Positions 7,056 to 14,852 of a stretch of 64,000 nt of DNA are shown piece by piece. Positions within the stretch are counted from its first letter, which is position 1. Every line of letters begins with the position of its first letter. The notes beneath the pieces were generated by a model. That model did no database searches, was not told where the DNA came from, and worked only from the letters and a program-made list of their open reading frames with translations. This DNA is from Betaproteobacteria bacterium (lineage in GTDB: Bacteria; Pseudomonadota; Gammaproteobacteria; Burkholderiales; Burkholderiaceae_C): the NCBI GenBank assembly GCA_016704535.1, contig JADIZZ010000014.1, forward strand, positions 17,691 through 81,690, read 5' to 3'. Position numbers and translations under genes: made by a program.

Positions 7056-9761
7056 ATGTCCGCACTGCCCGACTCCTTCCGTGGCGTCGATGCCACCGAT
7101 GCCGACCCCCAGGAAACTCGCGAATGGCTCGACGCCCTGTCTGCCGTCATCGGCAGCGAAGGCGCCGGCCGGGCCCATTACCTCCTGGAGCAACTGCTCG
7201 AGCACGCGCGCCAGTCCGGCATGGACATGCCGTTTTCCGCCAACACGAGCTACACGAACACGATCGACCCCGACGAGGAAGAGCGCAGCCCAGGCAACCT
7301 CGACATCGAAGGCCGGCTGCGCGCCTACATGCGCTGGAACGCGATGGCGCTGGTGGTCAAGGCCAACCGCCTGCACCCGGCCGACGGCGGCGACCTCGGC
7401 GGTCACATCAGCAGCTTCGCCAGTCTGGCGCACATGCTGGCGGCCGGCTTCAACCATTTCTGGCACGCCGAGAGCGAAGGCCACGGCGGCGACCTGCTCT
7501 ACATGCAGGGCCATTGCAGCCCCGGCATATACGCGCGCGCCTTCATGGAAGGCCGGCTGAGCGAAGAGCAGATGCTGCACTTCCGCCAGGAAGTCGGCGG
7601 CAAGGGCCTGAGCAGCTACCCGCACCCCAAGCTCATGCCCGAGTTCTGGCAGTTCCCCACCGTCAGCATGGGGCTGGGGCCGCACATGGCCATCTACCAG
7701 GCGCGCTTCCTGAAGTACCTGCACGCCCGCGGCATCGCCGACACGGCCAATCGCAAGGTCTGGGTGTTCTGCGGCGATGGCGAGATGGACGAACCCGAGA
7801 GCCTGGGCGCCATCGGCCTGGCGGCGCGCGAGAAGCTCGACAACCTGATCTTCGTCGTCAACTGCAACCTGCAGCGCCTGGACGGCCCGGTGCGCGGCAA
7901 CGGCAAGATCATCCAGGAACTGGAAGGCGTGTTCCGCGGTGCGGGCTGGAACGCCATCAAGCTGATCTGGGGCAGCAACTGGGACCCGCTGCTGGCGCGC
8001 GACAAGGACGGCGCGCTGCGCAAGATCATGCTCGACACGCTGGACGGCGACTACCAGGCCTTCAAGGCCAACGACGGCGCCTTCGTGCGCAAGAACTTCT
8101 TCGGCCGCGACCCGCGCACGCTGGAACTCGTCGCCAAGATGAGCGACAAGGACATCTGGCACCTGCGCCGCGGTGGCCACGACGCGCAGAAGGTCTACGC
8201 CGCCTTCCACCGCGCCAACAGCGCCAAGGGCCACCCGACGGTGCTGCTGGTGAAGACGGTCAAGGGCTGGGGCATGGGCAGTGCCGGCGAAGGCAAGAAC
8301 ACCGCCCACCAGGCCAAGAAGCTGACCGACGAGGACGTGCGCTTCTTCCGCGACCGCTTCAACATCCCCATCAGCGACGCCGACCTGCCCAAGATCCCGT
8401 TCTACAAGCCGGCCGACGACACGCCGGAAATGCGCTACCTGCACGAGCGCCGCAAGGCTCTGGGTGGCTACCTGCCCAAGCGCCGCGTGAAGGCCGACGA
8501 GAGCTTCACGGTGCCGGCGCTGGAGACCTTCAAGGCCGTGCTCGACCCCACCGCCGAGGGCCGCGAGATCAGCACCACGCAGGCCTACGTGCGCTTCCTG
8601 ACCCAGCTGTTGCGCGACCAGGCGCTGGGCCCGCGAGTCGTGCCCATCCTGGTGGACGAAGCGCGCACCTTCGGCATGGAGGGCCTGTTCCGCCAGATCG
8701 GCATCTACAACCCCGAGGGCCAGAAGTACACGCCGGTCGACAAGGACCAGGTGATGTACTACAAGGAAACGGTCAACGGCCAGATCCTGCAGGAAGGCAT
8801 CAACGAGGCCGGCGGCATGAGCAGCTGGATCGCCGCGGCGACGTCGTACTCGACGAACAACCGCATCATGGTGCCGTTCTACATCTACTACTCGATGTTC
8901 GGCTTCCAGCGCATCGGCGACCTGGCCTGGGCGGCGGGCGACATGCAGGCGCGCGGATTCCTGCTCGGCGGCACCAGCGGCCGCACGACGCTGAATGGCG
9001 AAGGCCTGCAGCACGAAGACGGCCACAGCCACGTCCTCGCCGGCACGATCCCGAATTGCATCTCGTACGACCCGACCTTCGCGCACGAGGTCGCCGTCAT
9101 CATCCACCACGGCCTGAAGCGCATGGTCGAGAAGCAGGACAACGTCTACTTCTACCTCACGCTGCTCAACGAGAACTACCCGATGCCGGGCCTGAAGGCC
9201 GGCACCGAGGACCAGATCATCAAGGGCATGTACCTGCTGGAAGAGGGCGCCAAGAAGACACCGCGCGTGAACCTGCTGGGCAGCGGCACCATCCTGCGCG
9301 AAAGCATGGAAGCGAAGAAGCTTCTCGAGGCGGAGTGGGGCGTGGCTGCGAACGTGTGGAGCTGCCCGAGCTTCAACGAACTGGCGCGCGACGGCCAGGA
9401 CTGCGAACGCTGGAATCTGCTGCACCCCACGGCCGAGCCGCGGGTGTCCTATGTGGCGCAGCAGCTGGCCGCGCACGCCGGGCCGGTGGTGGCATCGACC
9501 GACTACATGAAGAACTATGCCGACCAGATCCGCGCCTTCATCCCCAAGGGCCGCGCCTTCAAGGTGCTGGGCACTGACGGTTTCGGCCGCAGCGACTTCC
9601 GCAGCAAGCTGCGCGAGCACTTCGAGATCAACCGCCACTACATCGTGGTGGCTTCGCTGAAGGCGCTGGCCGAAGAGGGCACGGTGCCCGCGGCCAAGGT
9701 GGCCGAGGCCATCAAGAAGTACGGCATCGACGCGGACTGTGTCAACCCGCTGTACGCATAA
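7056..9761 (+). CDS. aceE: Pyruvate dehydrogenase E1 component, homodimeric
   Basis: Thiamine-diphosphate enzyme of 901 residues that decarboxylates pyruvate and acetylates the E2 lipoyl groups. This is the single-chain AceE type (E. coli 887 residues). The ThDP motif GDGEMDEPES is at 240-249, followed by VVNCNLQRLDGPVRGNG. The conserved EGRLRAYMRWNAMALV and GHISSFAS segments of the AceE N-terminal half are present. I start at 7056 (MSALPDSF) because CAGGAGA sits directly upstream and the upstream extension is not family-like. It is the first gene of the PDH operon; aceF follows after 24 bases. Confidence 0.97.
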   Translation: MSALPDSFRGVDATDADPQETREWLDALSAVIGSEGAGRAHYLLEQLLEHARQSGMDMPFSANTSYTNTIDPDEEERSPGNLDIEGRLRAYMRWNAMALVVKANRLHPADGGDLGGHISSFASLAHMLAAGFNHFWHAESEGHGGDLLYMQGHCSPGIYARAFMEGRLSEEQMLHFRQEVGGKGLSSYPHPKLMPEFWQFPTVSMGLGPHMAIYQARFLKYLHARGIADTANRKVWVFCGDGEMDEPESLGAIGLAAREKLDNLIFVVNCNLQRLDGPVRGNGKIIQELEGVFRGAGWNAIKLIWGSNWDPLLARDKDGALRKIMLDTLDGDYQAFKANDGAFVRKNFFGRDPRTLELVAKMSDKDIWHLRRGGHDAQKVYAAFHRANSAKGHPTVLLVKTVKGWGMGSAGEGKNTAHQAKKLTDEDVRFFRDRFNIPISDADLPKIPFYKPADDTPEMRYLHERRKALGGYLPKRRVKADESFTVPALETFKAVLDPTAEGREISTTQAYVRFLTQLLRDQALGPRVVPILVDEARTFGMEGLFRQIGIYNPEGQKYTPVDKDQVMYYKETVNGQILQEGINEAGGMSSWIAAATSYSTNNRIMVPFYIYYSMFGFQRIGDLAWAAGDMQARGFLLGGTSGRTTLNGEGLQHEDGHSHVLAGTIPNCISYDPTFAHEVAVIIHHGLKRMVEKQDNVYFYLTLLNENYPMPGLKAGTEDQIIKGMYLLEEGAKKTPRVNLLGSGTILRESMEAKKLLEAEWGVAANVWSCPSFNELARDGQDCERWNLLHPTAEPRVSYVAQQLAAHAGPVVASTDYMKNYADQIRAFIPKGRAFKVLGTDGFGRSDFRSKLREHFEINRHYIVVASLKALAEEGTVPAAKVAEAIKKYGIDADCVNPLYA

Positions 9762-9785
9762 CGACAAGACTGCAGGAGACAGGTC

Positions 9786-11435
9786 ATGGCCTTGGTCGAA
9801 GTGAAAGTGCCGGACATCGGCGATTTCAAGGACGTTGAAATCATCGAGCTCATGGTCAAGCCAGGCGACAGCGTCGTCGTCGACCAGAGCCTGCTGACGG
9901 TGGAAAGCGACAAGGCGTCGATGGAGATCCCGTCGACGCATGCCGGCGTCGTCAAGGAAATCAAGGTCAAGCTGGGTGACAAGATCAGCGAAGGGACATC
10001 GGTGCTGGTGCTGGAAGCAGCCGGTGCGGCCACAACGGCGCCTGCCGCTGTGCCTGCAGCAGTGGCCGCATCGGTGGCTGCGCCCGCAGCGCCTGCCGCG
10101 CCGGCAGCCAGCGGCGCTGTCGAGGTGCTGGTGCCTGACATAGGCGACTTCGACGAGGTGGCCGTGATCGAGGTCTTCGTCAAGCCCGGTGACAGCATCA
10201 AGGTCGAGCAGAGCCTGATCACGGTGGAAAGCGACAAGGCGTCGATGGAGATTCCGTCGTCGCATGCTGGTGTGGTCGGTGAGATGCTCGTCAGGGTGGG
10301 CGACAAGGTGAAGAAGGGCAGCGCGATCGCGCGGCTGCAGGGTGTGACAGGGTCGGCGGCCGTCCCCGTGGCCGCACCCGCTGCGATGCCTGCTGCGGCA
10401 CAGGCAGCCGCACCTACTGGCGCCCCTGCTGCGGGCGCAGCGTCATCGGCGAGTGCGCTGCCCGCTCACCAGCCGGTCTCCACGGGCCTGGCCGCGTTAC
10501 CGCATGCTTCGCCGACCATCCGGCGTCTGGCTCGCGACCTCGGCGTGCCTCTGACCGAGGTGAAAGGCACCGGGCCCAAGGGCCGAATCACGCAGGACGA
10601 CGTGCAGTCCTTCGTCAAGGGCGTGATGGCCGGTGACACCCTGACGGCAGCGCAGAAGGCCAAGGCCCCGGCAGCAGCACCGGCCGTAGCGGGCGGCGCC
10701 TTCCCTGGCCTGCTGGCCTGGCCGCAGGTCGACTTCGCCAAGTTCGGCCCCATCGAGCGCAAGGACCTGAGCCGCATCAAGAAGATCAGCGGCGCCAACC
10801 TGCACCGCAACTGGGTGGTGATCCCGCACGTCACCAACCACGACGATGCCGACATCACCGAGCTCGAAGCCTTCCGCGTGGAACTGAACAAGGAAAACGA
10901 GAAGAGCGGCATCAAGGTCACGATGCTGGCCTTCCTGATCAAGGCCAGCGTCGCCGCGCTGAAGAAGTTCCCTGAGTTCAACTCGTCGCTCGACGGCGAC
11001 CAGCTCGTGCTGAAGAACTACTTCCACATCGGCTTCGCGGCCGACACGCCCAACGGCCTGATGGTTCCAGTGATCAAGGATGCCGACAAGAAGGGCATCT
11101 TCCAGATCAGCACCGAAATGGGCGAGCTGGCCAAGAAGGCCCGCGACGGCAAGTTGAGCCCCGCCGAGATGAGCGGCGGCTGCTTCAGCATCAGCAGCCT
11201 GGGCGGCATCGGTGGGCGCTATTTCACGCCCATCATCAATGCTCCCGAGGTCAGCATCCTGGGCGTGTGCAAGAGCAGCACCGAGCCGCGCTGGGACGGC
11301 AAGGCTTTTCAGCCGCGCCTGATCCTGCCGCTGAGCCTGAGCTGGGACCACCGTGTCATCGACGGCGCGTCGGCGGCGCGTTTCAACGCCTACCTGGGCC
11401 AGATCCTGGGCGACTTCCGCCGGGTGCTGCTGTAA
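9786..11435 (+). CDS. aceF: Pyruvate dehydrogenase E2, dihydrolipoyl acetyltransferase
   Basis: Core of the PDH complex, 549 residues, transferring acetyl groups from lipoate to CoA. Two N-terminal lipoyl domains (about 1-80 and 112-187) each carry ESDKASMEIPS with the lipoylated Lys (about K43 and K151). They are joined by Ala/Pro/Val-rich swinging linkers. The E1/E3-binding domain (about 240-280, ASPTIRRLARDLG) precedes the catalytic domain, which ends with SWDHRVIDG (His about 522). Its TAA abuts the ATG of the next gene (TAAATG), so the pair is tightly coupled. Confidence 0.97.
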   Translation: MALVEVKVPDIGDFKDVEIIELMVKPGDSVVVDQSLLTVESDKASMEIPSTHAGVVKEIKVKLGDKISEGTSVLVLEAAGAATTAPAAVPAAVAASVAAPAAPAAPAASGAVEVLVPDIGDFDEVAVIEVFVKPGDSIKVEQSLITVESDKASMEIPSSHAGVVGEMLVRVGDKVKKGSAIARLQGVTGSAAVPVAAPAAMPAAAQAAAPTGAPAAGAASSASALPAHQPVSTGLAALPHASPTIRRLARDLGVPLTEVKGTGPKGRITQDDVQSFVKGVMAGDTLTAAQKAKAPAAAPAVAGGAFPGLLAWPQVDFAKFGPIERKDLSRIKKISGANLHRNWVVIPHVTNHDDADITELEAFRVELNKENEKSGIKVTMLAFLIKASVAALKKFPEFNSSLDGDQLVLKNYFHIGFAADTPNGLMVPVIKDADKKGIFQISTEMGELAKKARDGKLSPAEMSGGCFSISSLGGIGGRYFTPIINAPEVSILGVCKSSTEPRWDGKAFQPRLILPLSLSWDHRVIDGASAARFNAYLGQILGDFRRVLL

Positions 11436-12023
11436 ATGAGCACAGTCGTCGTCGCCCGCGTGGGCGGCACGCTGGCCATCGCGTCGGACTCGCTGGTGAC
11501 CTTCGGCGAGACCCGGTTGCCGGTGGGTTACGAAGCCAACGACAAGATGTTTGCGATGGACGGCAGCCTGATCGGCGCGGTGGGCAGCGTGGCGCACCTG
11601 CCCGTGCTGCGCCAGGCACTGGCGGCGCTGCCGCCCGAAGAGCGCCAGCTGCAGACGCGCGACGGCCTCTTCGACACCTTCCTGCGCCTGCACCTCAAGC
11701 TGAAGGACCGCTTCTTCCTGAACACGAAGGAGCACGACAGCGACCCCTACGAGAGCAGCCAGTTCTCCATCCTCATCGCCAGCGCCCACGGCATCTTTGG
11801 CGTGGAGAGCTACCGCGAGGTCTTCGAGTTCCAGCGCTTCTGGGCCATCGGCTCGGGCCGGCGCTTTGCGCTCGGGGCCATGCACGCCGTCTACCCGAAA
11901 GCGAAAACGGCGCGCGAGGTTGCCGAGGCTGGCGTGCTGGCCGGCTGCGAATTCGACACCAGTTCTGCCGGCCCGGTGCGCGTGCACACCTTCCGGCTGA
12001 AGACGACACCCCACAAGGACTGA
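11436..12023 (+). CDS. Proteasome/HslV-like Ntn-hydrolase family protein
   Basis: A 195-residue protein I assign by motif to the proteasome-fold Ntn hydrolases (HslV, Anbu), not by search. Counting after Met removal, Ser1-Thr2-Val3 begins the protein as Thr1-Thr2 does in HslV. Asp17 falls at the HslV position (TLAIASDSLVTFG resembles VVIAGDGQVTLG). A Lys follows at about 36 (ANDKMF), where HslV has Lys33 after a three-residue shorter loop. A late AIGSG motif (about 137-141) matches HslV. Length is close to HslV (about 175). No HslU partner is adjacent. It sits with no gap after aceF and five bases before lpdA, inside the PDH operon. Function is unknown; some databases may label relatives wrongly as transporters, but I see no membrane helices. 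Confidence 0.78.
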   Translation: MSTVVVARVGGTLAIASDSLVTFGETRLPVGYEANDKMFAMDGSLIGAVGSVAHLPVLRQALAALPPEERQLQTRDGLFDTFLRLHLKLKDRFFLNTKEHDSDPYESSQFSILIASAHGIFGVESYREVFEFQRFWAIGSGRRFALGAMHAVYPKAKTAREVAEAGVLAGCEFDTSSAGPVRVHTFRLKTTPHKD

Positions 12024-12028
12024 CGACC

Positions 12029-13822
12029 ATGGCCCTCATCGAGATCAAGGTTCCCGACATCGGCGACTTCAAGGACGTTGCCGTCATCGAGGTGCTGGTG
12101 AAGCCCGGCGACAGCGTCAAGGCCGAACAGAGCCTGATCACCGTCGAGAGCGACAAGGCGTCGATGGAGATCCCGTCTTCGGCCGCCGGCATCGTCAAGG
12201 AGCTCAAGCTCAAGGTGGGCGACGTGGTGAACGAGGGCACGGTGGTGGTGCTGCTCGAGGCCGCGAGCGGCGCGGCTGCAGCACCGGCGGCTGCGGCACC
12301 TGCGCCACCTTCGCCCGCAGTGGCCGCCGCCGCGCCTGTGGCCTCACCGGCTGCGCCTGCCCCGCAGGCGGCCAGCTACGCCGGCGGCGCCGACCTCGAA
12401 TGCGACATGCTCGTGCTGGGCGCCGGCCCGGGCGGCTACTCCGCCGCCTTCCGTGCCGCCGACCTCGGCATGAAGACGGTGCTCGTCGAGCGTTTCCCTG
12501 TGCTGGGTGGCGTCTGCCTGAACGTGGGCTGCATCCCGAGCAAGGCGCTGCTGCACGTGGCCGCGGTGATGGACGAGGTAAACCACTTCGCCGACCTGGG
12601 CGTGAGCTTCGGCAAGCCGCAGATCGACCTCTCCAAGCTGCTGGCGCACAAGAACAAGGTGGTGGGCAAGCTCACCGGCGGCCTGGCCGCGATGGCCAAG
12701 ATGCGCAAAGTGACGGTGGTGAATGGCGTCGGCGCGTTTGCCGACCCGCATCACCTGACGGTCACCGGCGACGACGGCAAGGCGCAGACTGTTCGGTTCA
12801 AGAAGGCCATCATCGCCGCCGGTTCGGAAGCGGTGAAGCTGCCCTTCCTCCCGAAGGACGACCCCCGCATCGTCACCAGCACCGGCGCGCTGGAACTGCG
12901 CCAGAAGCCCGAGCGCATGCTGGTCATCGGCGGCGGCATCATCGGCCTGGAGATGGGCACCGTCTACAGCACGCTGGGCGCGCGGCTGGACGTCGTGGAA
13001 ATGCTGGATGGCCTGATGCAGGGCGCCGACCGCGACCTGGTCAAGGTGTGGCAGAAGATGAACGCCCACCGCTTCGACAAGCTGATGCTGAAGACCAAGA
13101 CCACCGGCGCAGAGGCCACGAAGGACGGCATCCGCGTGATGTTCGAAGGCCTGGATGGCGCCAAGAGCGAAGGTGTCTACGACCTCGTGCTGCAGGCGGT
13201 CGGCCGTACGCCCAACGGCAAGAAGATCGGCGCCGAGAAGGCGGGCGTCGTCGTTGGCGAGCGCGGCTTCATCCCGGTCGACGTGCAGATGCGCACCAAC
13301 GTGCCGCACATCCACGCCATCGGCGACATCGTCGGCCAGCCCATGCTGGCCCACAAGGCGGTGCACGAGGCGCACGTGGCCGCCGAAGTGGCGGCCGGCG
13401 ACGACAAGGCCCGGTTCGACGCCCGCGTGATCCCCAGCGTGGCCTACACCGACCCCGAGGTGGCCTGGGTCGGCCTGACCGAGGACGAGGCCAAGGCCAA
13501 GGGCATCGCGGTCAAGAAGGGCCTGTTCCCGTGGACGGCCAGCGGCCGCGCCATCGCGAACGGTCGCGACGAAGGCTTCACCAAGCTGCTCTTCGACGAC
13601 AGCCCCGAGGCCCATGGCCACGGCAGGATCCTGGGCGGCGGCATCGTCGGCACGCATGCCGGCGACATGATCGGCGAGGTGGCGCTGGCCATCGAGATGG
13701 GCGCCGACGCGGTGGACATCGGCAAGACCATCCACCCGCATCCGACGCTGGGCGAGAGCATAGGCATGGCCGCCGAGGTGGCGCACGGCAGTTGCACCGA
13801 CCTGCCGCCGATGCGCAAGTGA
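12029..13822 (+). CDS. lpdA: Dihydrolipoyl dehydrogenase (E3) with N-terminal lipoyl domain
   Basis: FAD flavoprotein of 597 residues that reoxidises dihydrolipoate in the PDH complex and passes electrons to NAD. An N-terminal lipoyl domain (1-80, ESDKASMEIPS, Lys43) and an Ala/Pro linker precede the E3 body. The FAD-binding GAGPGGY is at about 131, the redox disulfide CLNVGC at 163/168, the NAD-binding GGGIIGLE near 305, and the active-site HPHPTLGE near the C-terminus. Lipoyl-E3 fusions are known in Neisseria and other betaproteobacteria. It ends the operon; its stop is one base from the convergent sigma-factor stop. Confidence 0.96.
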   Translation: MALIEIKVPDIGDFKDVAVIEVLVKPGDSVKAEQSLITVESDKASMEIPSSAAGIVKELKLKVGDVVNEGTVVVLLEAASGAAAAPAAAAPAPPSPAVAAAAPVASPAAPAPQAASYAGGADLECDMLVLGAGPGGYSAAFRAADLGMKTVLVERFPVLGGVCLNVGCIPSKALLHVAAVMDEVNHFADLGVSFGKPQIDLSKLLAHKNKVVGKLTGGLAAMAKMRKVTVVNGVGAFADPHHLTVTGDDGKAQTVRFKKAIIAAGSEAVKLPFLPKDDPRIVTSTGALELRQKPERMLVIGGGIIGLEMGTVYSTLGARLDVVEMLDGLMQGADRDLVKVWQKMNAHRFDKLMLKTKTTGAEATKDGIRVMFEGLDGAKSEGVYDLVLQAVGRTPNGKKIGAEKAGVVVGERGFIPVDVQMRTNVPHIHAIGDIVGQPMLAHKAVHEAHVAAEVAAGDDKARFDARVIPSVAYTDPEVAWVGLTEDEAKAKGIAVKKGLFPWTASGRAIANGRDEGFTKLLFDDSPEAHGHGRILGGGIVGTHAGDMIGEVALAIEMGADAVDIGKTIHPHPTLGESIGMAAEVAHGSCTDLPPMRK

Positions 13823-13823
13823 T

Positions 13824-14753
13824 TCAGCCCCAACGTGTGTTCGCGTCGACGACGATGGGCTCGCCTTCGGGGTAGCGCTTGGACAGGTCCCGCGGCGCGC
13901 CAAGCACGTCCGCCAAGCGCGAGCCCCAGGCACCCGCGGCGCCGCGGCGCGCCAGTTCGCTTTCGCGGGCAGTGATGAGCTCGTCGAAGTGCGCCGGGTC
14001 GACGATCTCGGCGCGGTCGGTCGAGCGCTGTCCTGCCTGCCCGAGATGTTCTCCGATGCGGTTGCAGACCGACTTGAACATCTGCGACACGCGGGACGGG
14101 CTGACCTGCAGTTGCTCGGCGAGCTGCGACGGCGACAGCCCGACGCCCAGGTAGGCGTCGATGACCTGGCGGTCGCGCGGGGGCAGGGTGGCGAAGAATG
14201 TCTCCAGCCGGCGCATCAGCATGCCGGTGTCGACGCGGGCCTCGACCTCGTCCTGCGGCGTGGCCGGCTCGCGTGAGTTCAGCGCGTCTTCATCGTCGCA
14301 GGTGCCGGTGCCGTTGGCCGCCTGCGCTTGCTGCGCCGCATGCTCGACTTCGAAGATCTCGTCGACGCTCATGCCGCAGAGCGGCGCCAGATCGCTGGCG
14401 CTGGGCTCGCTGCCCTGCTGGCTGCGCCAGCGCTCCCGGGCTACCTGCACCAGCTTCACTTGGCGCCGGCGCTCGCGGCTGAGTTGGTCCATCTGGCGCA
14501 ACTCGTCGAGCATCGCGCCGTGGACGCGCTGGCGTGCATAGCGCACGAAGGCCTCCCGCGCCTCGGTGCTTTCACGGTCCCCTTCCCAATGGAAGCCGAG
14601 CGCGGCCTGTGCCACCGCAATCAACCCCACCTGGATGAGGTCGGCGCGCTCCACATTGGAAGGCAGCCGACGCGCCAAGGAATTGGCGTGCTGGCGCACC
14701 CAGGACTCGTTTCTGAGAATCAGCGACGAGGGAACACCCTCCATCGAAACCAT
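13824..14753 (-). CDS. FliA-like alternative sigma factor with C-terminal extension
   Basis: Sigma-70 family protein of 309 residues most like sigma-28/FliA. Region 2 (about 15-95) includes WVRQHANSLARRLPSNVE, ADLIQVG and FVRYARQRVHGAMLDELRQMD. A region-3-like helix set follows. Region 4 (about 195-250) has LPPRDRQVIDAYLGVGLS and QLAEQLQVSPSRVSQM. About 60 residues then extend past region 4 (from about 250 to 309), absent from typical FliA (about 240). The ATG at 14753 has GGGAGAG upstream. No flagellar genes are nearby; it follows glgP-glgB-glgX-malQ after 99 bases. The target promoters are unknown, but one sigma-28-like promoter occurs elsewhere in this window. Confidence 0.85.
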   Translation of the reverse strand: MVSMEGVPSSLILRNESWVRQHANSLARRLPSNVERADLIQVGLIAVAQAALGFHWEGDRESTEAREAFVRYARQRVHGAMLDELRQMDQLSRERRRQVKLVQVARERWRSQQGSEPSASDLAPLCGMSVDEIFEVEHAAQQAQAANGTGTCDDEDALNSREPATPQDEVEARVDTGMLMRRLETFFATLPPRDRQVIDAYLGVGLSPSQLAEQLQVSPSRVSQMFKSVCNRIGEHLGQAGQRSTDRAEIVDPAHFDELITARESELARRGAAGAWGSRLADVLGAPRDLSKRYPEGEPIVVDANTRWG

Positions 14754-14852
14754 GCACTCTCCCGCAGCGTTGAATGCAGCACTCCCAACGAGTCTCAGTA
14801 TGCGCCGAGCCGCACCGCAGTGCAGCGCAGCATCCCGCCGCCGCGTACGGTG

